Shown piece by piece: positions 51,642 through 62,600 of a DNA stretch of 64,000 bases. The stretch is from Ricinus communis (Eukaryota > Streptophyta > Magnoliopsida > Malpighiales > Euphorbiaceae): positions 2,914,001 to 2,978,000 of the forward strand of contig NC_063256.1 in NCBI RefSeq assembly GCF_019578655.1. Reading direction: 5' to 3'. The notes under the pieces are model-generated. The model saw only the letters and a list, made by a program, of their open reading frames with translations, was not told the origin of the DNA and searched no databases. Every line of letters starts with the position of its first letter. Position 1 is the stretch's first letter. Both the position numbers and the translations under genes were made by a program.

Positions 51642-51982
51642 TGTAACGACTCGGAACCAGATCACATGAGATATTATCTGTTTTGGCCCCCCACTGGAAT
51701 TTTTCTGAACCAAGCACGTTTAACTTTGAAGTTCCTATTACTCCACAGCCAAACAACCAAAAAGTGTCTTATGTGATTAGTTCTAATTTTTACATATATG
51801 TTATCAATTATTTCTGTCCCGTTTTGATATGCAATTCGATTCATTCATGTACTCCAATACCTTAGAGTGCTGCCATCCTAGAAGCCTGCCAGAAGCCGCT
51901 TTTTGTCCAGGCATTCTGTTTTTTTACTCCGGTGTCCACTTTCCGCCTTCATCGGACCGTTTTTCTATGTCAAACTATCACA
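51642..51982 (-). repeat. Cassandra 3' LTR (341 bp, internal deletion)
   Basis: This copy lacks about 51 bp present in the other LTR, removing the part like CAGGAGGTCATCCATC while keeping AAGCACGTTTAACTTT. The deletion takes out part of the 5S-like block. Confidence 0.82.
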
Positions 51983-52040
51983 TGCCCACCAGCTTCCGCT
52001 TGGTTCATCCTCGAACCACACATCTACTAGAGGGTTCCTA

Positions 52041-52051
52041 CTCTGATATCA
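52041..52051 (-). other. Cassandra primer binding site (degenerate)
   Basis: The minus strand reads TGATATCAGAG, one base off the TGGTATCAGAG primer site also seen in the gypsy element, and sits two bases from the LTR. Confidence 0.75.
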
Positions 52052-52053
52052 TT

Positions 52054-52445
52054 TGTAATGATCCGAAACCAAATTACATGAGATATTGTCTGCTTTGACC
52101 CCTCATTGACCTCACGGTTTTGTACCTTTAGCGGGTTCAAGCACTTCACAGGAGGTCATCCATCTTGAAATTTCTTTAAACCTAAGCACGTTTAACTTTG
52201 GAACCCCTATGACTCAATAACCAAAACACGCCTCATATGATTAGTTTAAACTCTTTATATATATGTTATCAACCATTCCCGCCCCGTTTCAACGTGCAAC
52301 TTGATTCATTCATATATTCTCGTACCTTAGAATACTGTCGTCTTAAAGCCTGCCAGACGATGCTCATTGTCTAAGCATCTTATCTTTTACCCCAACATCC
52401 ACTTTCCACCTTCATCAGACTGTTTCTCTAAGCTAGACTGTCACA
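52054..52445 (-). repeat. Cassandra 5' LTR (392 bp) with fuller 5S-like region
   Basis: The 5S-like block lies at about 52140-52210, and sequence like CACGGTTTTG and GAGGTCATCCATC is retained. On the minus strand it ends CATTACA, followed by AA and the primer binding site. Confidence 0.85.
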
Positions 52446-52948
52446 ATACTTTTATATATTTATTTAAAAAAATTTACAATAATTTAATTAAATTTACATA
52501 AAATATTTTAATATATAATTTTTTTTATATAAAATTACTTACTAAATTATTTTTATGTAAATTTTTTAAAAAAAATTATATAAATTAATTTAAATTATAT
52601 AATTTTTATTCAATAAATAATCACTATAACTACGATACTCTAGAATTCATTAATATTTTATTCTTATAATTTTATAGGTGAATTCTAGAATATGATAAGT
52701 AATTTTTCAATACATTTATATAGTTATAGAATAAAATTATAAAAGTTTAAATTAATTTACACAAAAATAATATTTTTATATATTAAAATATTTTATATAA
52801 ATTTGATCTAAATTTTATAAATTTTCAAAATAAACACATAAAATCATTAAAAATTATTATAACTATGAAATTTTAGAATTCATTAACTTTATAATATAAT
52901 AAAAAAACTAAACTCTCTCTTTATGGCTCTTGAAGGATTGAGAGTATC

Positions 52949-52979
<31 letters not shown>

Positions 52980-53261
52980 GTAGGTCCTATCTCCAAGTAT
53001 CAAATCGATACGCAGCCTTAAGAAAATGCCCAAATTGAGTGGCTGTGCGGATTGCCCTAACTTCAGCGTTCAGGCTTCGTTCTGATGTTACCCCACCCCC
53101 TTTTACTTTGTCGGTGGCCTTCCAAACTCATATGAATTGATAGATACATACGCATTGCCCTTTTTTGTTCTCAAAATTAGGGCAAAATCCTTTCTGAACT
53201 GTTCCTCAATTATTACATTATCCAACTCTTTCACATCCACCTTTACCATTTAATCAATTTA
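52446..53261. other. Intergenic, AT-rich with a short GC-richer island
   Basis: Runs from the Cassandra duplication to the candidate Helitron. It holds an (AAT) microsatellite at 52949-52979 and a 120-bp stretch (about 53000-53120) of normal composition with no recognised content. Confidence 0.45.
52949..52979. repeat. (AAT)10 microsatellite
   Basis: Uninterrupted AAT trinucleotides read directly. Confidence 0.93.
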
Positions 53262-53306
<45 letters not shown>

Positions 53307-53973
53307 TTTGAGACTTACAATTCTTTTGATACGTGAATTTAATTCTTGACATGTAGAATTTTATTTTAACATATGTACTATTTTTGGTATATATGACTCA
53401 AACTTATATATAATTTTATAATTTTTTCTATTAATTTACTAACTAATAAATTATATTCTTAATTAAACATTAATTTTAATCTTAAAAAATAATATATTTA
53501 TTATATTTAAATATTATATTAACTAATAAATAGTTTTCTAATCAGGATAATGATACTAATCTTATTCTAAAAAATAACTCATTAATTATATTTTAATATT
53601 ATATTAACTAATAAATTAATTTTTTAATTAAAATTTAGAAAGAAACATCTTAAATTATATTTTTAATAATAAATTAATTTTTTAATTATATAATAAGTTT
53701 TTAATTCTAAAAATAGTAATATCAATTATATTATTAAATTATATAATACTAAAATTAATTAATTAATGTTTTTAAAATAATTTTTATATTATTACACTAA
53801 TAAAATTTTAAATTTTTTAAAATTAAAAATATTTAAGATTAGTTACTTTGCTATTGTTTTTTAAATATTATAAATTAAATTAAATATTAAAAATTTATTA
53901 AATTATATCTATCAACTTGATTTTATAATTGAAATAATAATAACGATCGTACAACGCACGGATAAACGACTAG
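53262..53973 (+). mobile_element. Candidate non-autonomous Helitron (about 712 bp)
   Basis: The right end has CGTAC-AAC-GCACG (53948-53960), a stem-loop with one mismatch, followed nine bases later by CTAG (53970-53973), the Helitron CTRR terminus. The next base is T. Upstream, TC at 53262 follows an A, as expected for insertion between A and T, and starts a TCTATATA run. The interior is AT-rich and noncoding. The 3' end is persuasive; the 5' end is weaker because it lies in a TA microsatellite. Confidence 0.5.
53264..53304. repeat. (TA)20 microsatellite
   Basis: A long pure TA run at the left edge of the candidate Helitron. Confidence 0.93.
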
Positions 53974-56900
53974 TTACATTATAATTTTAGCATGCTGCTT
54001 TTTTTAATTATTATCTGAAAATATTAATGATTTTATTTATAAAAAATTTCTCCAATTCTAAATTAGTTAGGGATGTTATTAATGCCTCTTTATATCAACA
54101 TTTTATTTTATATTTAATGATAATTTATTTATTAAACAGTCAAATGAAAGATTACGAGTTTGGATATTAGATATAGTTATTTAAATTATTTTTCTTCTTC
54201 AATCAAACTTTTTTTTTAATTAAGAAGATTAGTTGTTTTTATATTGCGTTCAACTCTTATAGTTAATATGTATCACGAGTTTAAAAGTATGTTCTCAAAC
54301 TCATCGAAGTTATATTAAAAGTATGGATGTAGGAAGATTGGATAAATAAATTCATTATCAAATCCATATTAAATTCTTATTAATTGTTCTTATAAAAAAA
54401 GTTATCTTAGTAACTAATGTATGAACTATAATTACATAAATTAAGACTAATATTTTATTTTGTAGGATAAAAAAATTATTGTATTTACTAGCTAAAGAAT
54501 AATTATAGTAATCAAAAGAATTAATATATTTTAATTTTTTAGGATAAATAGTTTTATATAAATTTAATTCCAATTAGGATGTATAATTTGAGTAGAATAA
54601 GAAAACGATAAAGAATAAATATTCAAAATTTCTATTACTAAAAGAATAAAAAAATAAGTCTAATTGTATTATAATGATAATTTAATATTTGATATATCAG
54701 TTAAGTTTACCTAAAATAGGATACACATAGTTTTGTTTAGTTGAGAAAAAAGTAATTTATAATATAAAGGTAATTCATAGTAAAATATTAAAATTTAAAT
54801 TATTTGAAAAATTTTATTTTTTAGGATAATTGTCTGCCATTAATTCTAAAGAACGAGTCATATACGATAAAAATATAATTGTTTAAAATACTTATAAAAT
54901 TAATCGAAATACCAAATATGATAATGCAAACAATTAATAACTAATTCGTATATGCAATAATTTAATTAACTAACTCTTAAGATAAATTATAGTTGTGTTA
55001 CCATCCAAGAGGTGAAAAATATAAATTAATATTGTTATTTTGGCCATTAGGTATGCTTGCACAGGAGACAGCCAAGATTAGGTGAAGTTCCATACAAAGA
55101 TGGTTATCCCTTTTAAGATACACTCTATTCAATTTTAGATTACATAATTGGATTATACCAAATACAGAAACAAACAATTTAAATAAAACCCACACCATAT
55201 AAAAATTGAATCTAAGACCTGATGATATTTGGAGCCTCAAGCTTGACCATTAGGTCAAGTCTTGATTGCCTACATAAAACCAATATTATGGATTAATTTT
55301 TAATTTAGTTAAATAGAATCACATCAGTTTTTCATGTTAATAATAGATAAAATAATAATGCATCCTTTCATAATGTATAAATTTGAAATTAAGAATAGGC
55401 ACATTTAACTCATGAGGGCAAAAATTAAAGAAAATGGGGGTAACTTATTATAATATGGTGAGTGCAAATTAGTGTGGCTTCGTAATGCATATTTAGCTCG
55501 TGCAAAAGAGCGCACACACTTCATTAAGAAATCCAAAACTTGTATAAAAGCAAGCCTCAGTAAAAAAATCTCAGCCAAGAAATACTAGCAAATTATATTT
55601 AAAAAAAATATATCAAAATTAGAAAAAGAGTATCGTTCTCGAGTCAAATATGCTCAACATAGTTCGTTAGGTTCTTAGGAAAGAATGGACTTTTTTTTTT
55701 CTCTAACTAGCATTGTAACTATAAAGACGAAGCACTCCAGCTAGGGCGCATAGATGGTCTTACGATTTTGCAGAGATCTGTGTTTTTTGTAAACAGTCGC
55801 TCGAACTTTCTTGCCGACTTCTAAGGCCTCGTCTCTCTTTGCCAACTAGAGGGTATTGCCTAAAAATTTATGTTCTGATCCGGTCTTTCTCGAAACTAGG
55901 GCTTCTATTCCTACTCTGTTTGACCGATCGACTCAATCTCATATGAGGTAGCGGGAGAAATTCAACCCAACCTAAGCTAATAACATAGTACTAAAAGGGA
56001 TAATAATATAAAAAAAGAGAAGATGTAAGCGCATTTTCTCTTGAGAAAAAAAAAAGTTTATAATTTGCATGATATAATTATAATCATATGACCATTTGAC
56101 TATGGAATTAGCATTCCATAAAAGCAATTATTGATCTTAAGTATTGGGATGCACTGTGACTTGTAGAAAACGTGTTTTGTGCCAGCTTATCCATGGAAAC
56201 AACCAAAATGATTTGACCACGTTTTATTTAAACAAAATATATAATTAGCCCAGCCATCCAAGTACGCTTTTTAAGGTTTTTTTCTTTTTTTTTTTTTTAA
56301 TTTGGTTTATAGGCTTTATTTTTTGACCTAATTATGCCACCAAATTTGATGTCTTCTTAAAATTAATTAATTAATTAACACCTGATTGAGAGGTACCGCG
56401 TGTGCTGTTTCATACACATTTGCACCAGCTTAATTAATTTTATAATCATAACAGGATAATGGATAATTATAATTAGAAGTTCAGAAATTGCTAAATTACT
56501 AGTCAAACGGTCTATTTTTATTACTTGTAGCAAAAGTAATTTGTTTGTGTCAGAAAATTATATAATTTAGGGGTAAATGAAAGAAATAAGTTTGTTAATT
56601 GAAATTAAGGGAAGGTGAGGAATTAAACTAAAGTCAACGAAATTCATAAAATTAGGTAAGTGGACAAGTTTTTAAAGAGAAATACATTTAAGAAATATGG
56701 TCACAGGAAGGAAGTAGAAGAGTAGGTGGATGGCTCAATTGGGTACTCCTAAAACTCCAATTTTGACTTTTGCATGTGCTGTGCTAAAATAATTGTTTTA
56801 ATTGAAGATAATATTTTTATAGCCTCTTTACTCAAAATTAAAACATCAGGGAATAATTAGAGTTAAATATAATTTAAGTATTTTGTTGCCAATTGAGAAG

Positions 56901-59678
56901 CCATGTGGTACCACTCCATCCCAATCGAACCAATTTCGCACTTTGCAAGAGGCATCTCCCCTTTTTATTTTATTTTATTTCGGGTCTTAATTATTTAATT
57001 ATTTAATTTTCCATTAATAAAACAATTGGCATTTGTGCCACTTGATTCATGCTGTTGTTTTCTGTATTTTTTTAATATCATAATACCGACACTTTTCTAG
57101 CCATCCATCTCACCGGTGACACACAAATTAAATGAATTGGATCACACATACAAACAATTTAAATATCTTACGGGTACGTTATCTAAAATTACCATTATAT
57201 CCTTAGATATCTCTTGAAAATGACTATTCCTTTCCCAGATTAATGTATTACAATTAAATATTTTGAATTAACTCCATATGCTTTAAAGCATCTTAAATTT
57301 TGAATTTATAAATATATTTTATAAATTTTAACTAAATACAATATAAATATAAAGTCGAAAAACTATTAAAAAAAGAGTATATCATGAAGTGAAAGTAAGA
57401 CAAAAGTGACTTTTTTAGATTTAAGTGTAATTTAATTAAAATGGAGAATAGAGAATCAAATTTATAAAAAAAATGTGAAAAATTCATGGCCACAATTAGA
57501 GAATCATTGGGCAGATGTATTATTTAATTATAAAAAATCTTCATGGCCAAATTTTCAAAAACTTTATCTTTAAGCTGTCTCCTTAGGCACACTTTTTATA
57601 ATATGGCTTTTTGGTAAACCAAAAAAATCCTAAGAGCTTCATCTTCATGTTTATTATATAGCTGTACAACATTTTGCACTTTCTACATTCTCTTTTAAAA
57701 CAACATTAAATAATTAATTCCTTAATAAAAATCTCTTTGTAAACCTTCGACTAAACTATTTATCATGAACCTTTTTTTTTTTTTTAATTTAAAACTAATA
57801 TATCTTAATTTTCCAAGAGAGAAAGGAAAAAGTAAATAATATATATATATAACGCATATAAAATTATAAAAGAAACATATAAATCAGTCTTTTCAGCTTT
57901 TTCTTGATTTTTCGTTTTTACTAATACTTTTGTTGTTTTATATATATAAAGACGGCTAACGAAAGATTCTAAATTCTCTCAATTTCCGCATGAAAAAATA
58001 AAAATAAAATTTTGTATTTTAAGATGATAGCTCCAATAATGCATTAATCGCTCATATTAAATAAAGCCAAAAAAAGAGTTTATATATTTTTATATTAGTA
58101 ATAAAATAGTAATAACAGTAATAAGAATAATAATAATAAATAAAATAAAGAAAGGACCACGTGAATTGCGAATTACAAAAATGCAAGAGAAGAAGAGAGA
58201 GAGAGCGAGCGGGCATAGTTTTGTTCGATGTTGACCTTTCAAAGAAGCAAAGCGGCCTCATCATAAGACAAGTGGATTGATTCTATTAGATCGTTTCTCT
58301 TCTCTAACTGTCTTTCAAAAATCTTGATCCTTTTCTTCTTTCTTTTTTCTTTTTACAAAATGAAAAAGGAAAGCTGGCAGCATAATAATAGTTTATAGTT
58401 TGTTAATTAGTTTATGTCCAAAACTCTTGTAATTATATTACATCAACAGCCAACACTGCATTTCCTTTCTTTGAACACTAATTACAGTCTTCTTGTTATA
58501 TCCAGTTCTTAATCATGATCATGATCATGTGAGTGAAACTTTTTAAGCCAGCAAGAGAGCTAAAAAAACAAGAAAATCCCAGTCGACTGACAAAGCTATA
58601 CAAGGTACTGATCATGCAAGAACTCTCTATGCTTAAATACTGTTCTGAGTTTCATTTCTTTTTCTTTTACAGCTTTGGTTATTACTAATATTATTATTAT
58701 TGTTTTTTTAATTTTCAGTTCTCTGTCTTTGACCTTCTAGATGTCTTACCCGCCACTCAAAATTTTACATCTTTATTCTTCTTCCTCTTATAGATGTTGG
58801 CATATTTTTCTTGGTACACTTTTAGCAGATGAGAACCAGCTCTTGAAGTTTCTAAATTTGTTCTGTTAGCATCATTTTCCAAGTGGGTTCTTTTTTTCTT
58901 TTTTCTCCACTTATTGAAGTAGTTGAGTTTTGTAGTCTTTTTTAGATGAGAAACCCAATTGCATGTTTTGAAGTTTTTAATTTTTTGGGTGGGTTTTTCT
59001 TTTTCGTTTCTGTAGCTATTAGTCAAAGGTAAGAAATGGCAGGCCTTGGTTATAGTTTTATAGCTTACAAACAAAAAGTTTGTATTGTTTGATAACAAAT
59101 ACTGCTTTACTCTGCCCTTTTCCTTTTGTCCCGTTCATATGGGATCTGGATGTGCCACCACTCACCAGGAATTGTTTTCATAGTTTTTGTTGATTCCTTT
59201 TGTTTTTAGAAGGTTCTTATTGCCTTTTGGGTTTTTCCAGTTTTATCTTAAACTTTTTTTTTTTCCAGATTAAGAATTTAAAGTATAGTTCAATCAAGAT
59301 TTTCTCCTTTTGTGCTTTTAAAAAAAAAAATATCTATATGACCTCTCTTCAGATTAATTATTATTTCTTGTTTGGTCTAGTTTTGTTAGTACTGTAATTT
59401 GCCACCAGAATATCTCTGTGTTCTACTTTTAATTATTGTTCAAAAATATTTTTGGTGATAGGTTTCTGCATTTGTTGATTATTTGGGATTTTGTTCCGTC
59501 CAGCTGCTATATTGGAATCTGGCTTTTTTAACTTAATGCGCATCTATACTTCTTTGAAGGGTCAAGTTCCTGTCACATTATCTTCATTTTGAGAAGCAAA
59601 AATTAGTTCCTGTTGGTGGGTTTTATCACTTACATGCGTTTGAGCAATTTGGAGGTATATATTTACTGATTGCAAAGC
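53974..59678. other. Intergenic, 5.7 kb, AT-rich, upstream of the P4-ATPase gene
   Basis: Long AT-rich stretches without credible genes. An organellar rRNA-like scrap lies at 55745-55803. Sequence at about 55190-55260 is like the tails of decayed plant transposons. From about 58600 the T-rich composition suits a 5' UTR and leader intron of the flippase gene, but the exons are not resolved. Confidence 0.45.
55745..55803 (-). pseudogene. Organellar large-subunit rRNA-like fragment
   Basis: Read on the minus strand, it contains GCGACTGTTTACAAAAAACA, then CAGATCTCTGCAAA and TCGTAAGACCATCTATG. These resemble the conserved LSU rRNA stretch with GCGACTGTTTACC...AAACACAG...GCAAAGTCGTAAGACCATGTATG, with scattered changes. 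Flanks to about 55960 may extend the match but are too decayed to judge. Most likely an old nuclear copy of plastid or mitochondrial DNA. Confidence 0.55.
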
Positions 59679-62600
59679 ATGGCTGGTGGTAGAAGAAAGA
59701 AGCAGCATTTTAGCAGAATCCATGCCTTCTCCTGTGGAAAGGCATCTTTCAAAGGAGACCATTCTCTTATAGGAGGACCTGGTTTCTCAAGAGTAGTGTA
59801 CTGCAATGATCCTGAATGTTTTGAGGCTGGTTTGCATAGTTATGACAGCAATTATATTAGAACTACCAAGTATACCCTTGCAACATTCTTCCCCAAATCG
59901 TTGTTTGAGCAGTTCAGGCGTGTCGCCAATTTTTATTTCCTTATCTGCGCAATACTGTCTTTCACGCCATTGTCTCCTTACTCTGCTGTCAGTAATGTTG
60001 TTCCTCTGCTTGTTGTTATTGGGGCTACAATGGGGAAAGAGGTGCTTGAAGATTGGAAGAGAAAAAGACAGGTGAGCATTATGTTACCAGTACCAGATAA
60101 AATGCAGCTTTATTGTCTTATTGTTTCTTTTGTTTGAATTTTAATCTTTAGGTTTGATATTCTGAATGTATCAAGAAATGGTTTAGATAGTAGCTTAGGG
60201 TCAAATTTGAGGCATGAATTAATAATAGAAATTCAAAGCATGTGAAATCTTCAGGCTCTTTTCTGTAGTCTAATTATTAGCTTGACTCACCTGAGAATTT
60301 AGAGTTGGTTTCAGACCTCTTCTTTCTTCCTTCTTTTCACTTGTGATTTCCACGTTGTAACTGTTACATTGGATGCATAATCTCGCCTGTTAAAATATTA
60401 CCAGGATATTGAAGTGAACAATCGTAAGGTTAAAGTGCATAGTGGTGATGGTGATTTTCTACCTACTAAATGGATGGATTTGAAAGTTGGCGACATAGTA
60501 AAGGTGGAAAAGGATGAGTTTTTTCCAGCTGATCTTATCTTACTTTCATCAAGTTATGACGAAGGAATTTGCTATGTTGAGACCATGAATCTTGATGGAG
60601 AAACCAATTTGAAACTGAAACAAGCATTGGATGCAACTTCAAATCTTCAAGAGGACTCTAGCTTTCACGATTTCAAGTCTTTAATAAGATGTGAAGATCC
60701 AAATGCGAATTTATACTCTTTCATAGGCAGTTTCGAGCTTGGAGAGCAACAGTATCCTCTTTCACCTCAGCAGCTTCTTCTAAGAGACTCAAAGTTACGG
60801 AACACATATTTTATTTATGGAGTTGTTATTTTCACGGGTCATGACACAAAGGTTATGCAAAATTCAACTGCACCCCCTTCCAAGAGAAGCAAAATTGAGA
60901 GGAGAACGGACAAAGTTATATACCTCTTATTCTTTATCTTGGTTTTAATGTCTTTTATTGGATCAATTTTCTTTGGAATTGCAACAAGGGAAGACATTGA
61001 AAATGGGAAGATGAAAAGGTGGTATCTGAGACCAGATCATACTACAGTTTATTATGATCCAAAGAGAGCACCTGCTGCTGCTATTTTGCATTTTTTGACT
61101 GCCCTTATGTTGTACAGCTATTTGATTCCCATTTCCTTGTATGTGTCAATAGAAATTGTTAAAGTTCTTCAGAGCATTTTCATCAACCAAGATCTGCATA
61201 TGTATTTTGAGGAAGGTGATAAGCCAGCACGAGCACGTACCTCGAATTTGAATGAAGAACTTGGCCAAGTTGACACTATCCTTTCTGATAAGACAGGAAC
61301 ATTGACTTGCAACTCGATGGAACTTATCAAGTTTTCTGTTGCTGGGACTTCCTATGGCCGTGGCATAACTGAAGTTGAGAAAGCTATGGCTAGGAGAAAG
61401 GGTTCACCATTACCTCAAGAGGAGATAGAAGGTGACACTGATGTTGAGGAACAAACTGAACAAACAATATCCACAAAAGGGTACAATTTTGTGGATGAAA
61501 GAATTAGTGATGGCCATTGGGTAAATGAACCTTGTGCAGATGTAATCCAAAAATTTCTAAGATTACTGGCTATCTGCCACACTGCAATACCTGAAAGTGA
61601 TGAAGAAACTGGAAGAATATCATATGAAGCTGAGTCACCAGATGAGGCAGCTTTTGTGATTGCAGCAAGAGAACTTGGCTTTGAGTTTTTTGAAAGGACA
61701 CAAGCAAGCATCTCATTGCTTGAGTTAGATCCAGTAACAGGCCAAAAAGTCACGAGGTTAGCTTTTATCCTTATATATCTTTTTCAAGGTTTATGTGGTT
61801 ATTTCGAAATGGTTAGCATGGATATGGAGATTCTGTTGCATGTTTTTGCAATATTTTTTTAGAAACAGAAAATTTGTTTACGAGGCATAGGACTTGGATA
61901 TTTCCTTTGTTCATAGAAAATTCACCTGTTTTTGGTAACGGTATTTAGTTTTCAAGTCATCTACATCATTCTGTTTTAGCTGTTGGTAGAAAGTTACAAT
62001 ATTACTATTTTGCTCAAGTATGTGCTATCTTTTCCTCATTTCTGCAGATATTATCAACTTTTGAATGTTATTGAGTTTACTAGCTCCAGAAAGCGGATGT
62101 CTGTGATTGTAAGAGATGAGGGGGGAAAGCTGTTACTACTTTGTAAAGGTGCTGACAGGTTGGTAATTTGACATCACACCTTAAACTTACATCACTGAGG
62201 GCTCTTGTTTGTTAAATATTTCTTACTGCTCATACCTGCTGCCTAACTGTGCCATAATCACAGAATTTTGATCTTTCTATGATTACTTTTGTGGAGAATA
62301 GACTACCATCCTTTGAATATTAATCAAAGGCCTCGAGATATATTTCCTATCACTATTAAAGAAGAACACAATATGTCCTTAAGATTATCATATTTAACAG
62401 AAATATAGACATAGCTTATTGCTAGATTAAAATTGCTTGTTGATTTTAGATTTTACTATTTCTATGCTATTAATGCATTTTAAAAATTTGTGTTTCTTCA
62501 ATGAACAGCATCATGTTTGAAAGACTTGCAAAGAATGGAAGAGAGTTTGAAGGGAAAACAAAAGAGCACATTAGTGAGTATGCTGATGCTGGTTTGAGGA

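Larger units (their letters stand above)
51642..52445 (-). mobile_element. Cassandra-type TRIM retrotransposon with 5S rRNA-like LTRs
   Basis: Two copies of one sequence, 51642-51982 and 52054-52445, flank 71 bp. Both have TG...CA ends (TGTAA...TCACA on the plus strand). ATACT occurs on both sides (51637-51641 and 52446-52450) as a 5-bp target-site duplication. A degenerate initiator-Met primer site lies next to the right LTR. The LTRs contain, on the minus strand, sequence resembling 5S rRNA (plus-strand phrases CAGGAGGTCATCCATC and AAGCACGTTTAACTTTGGA). There is no protein. 5S-bearing LTRs and sub-kilobase length define Cassandra, a widespread plant terminal-repeat-in-miniature element. The LTRs have diverged visibly, so the insertion is not recent. 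Confidence 0.88.
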
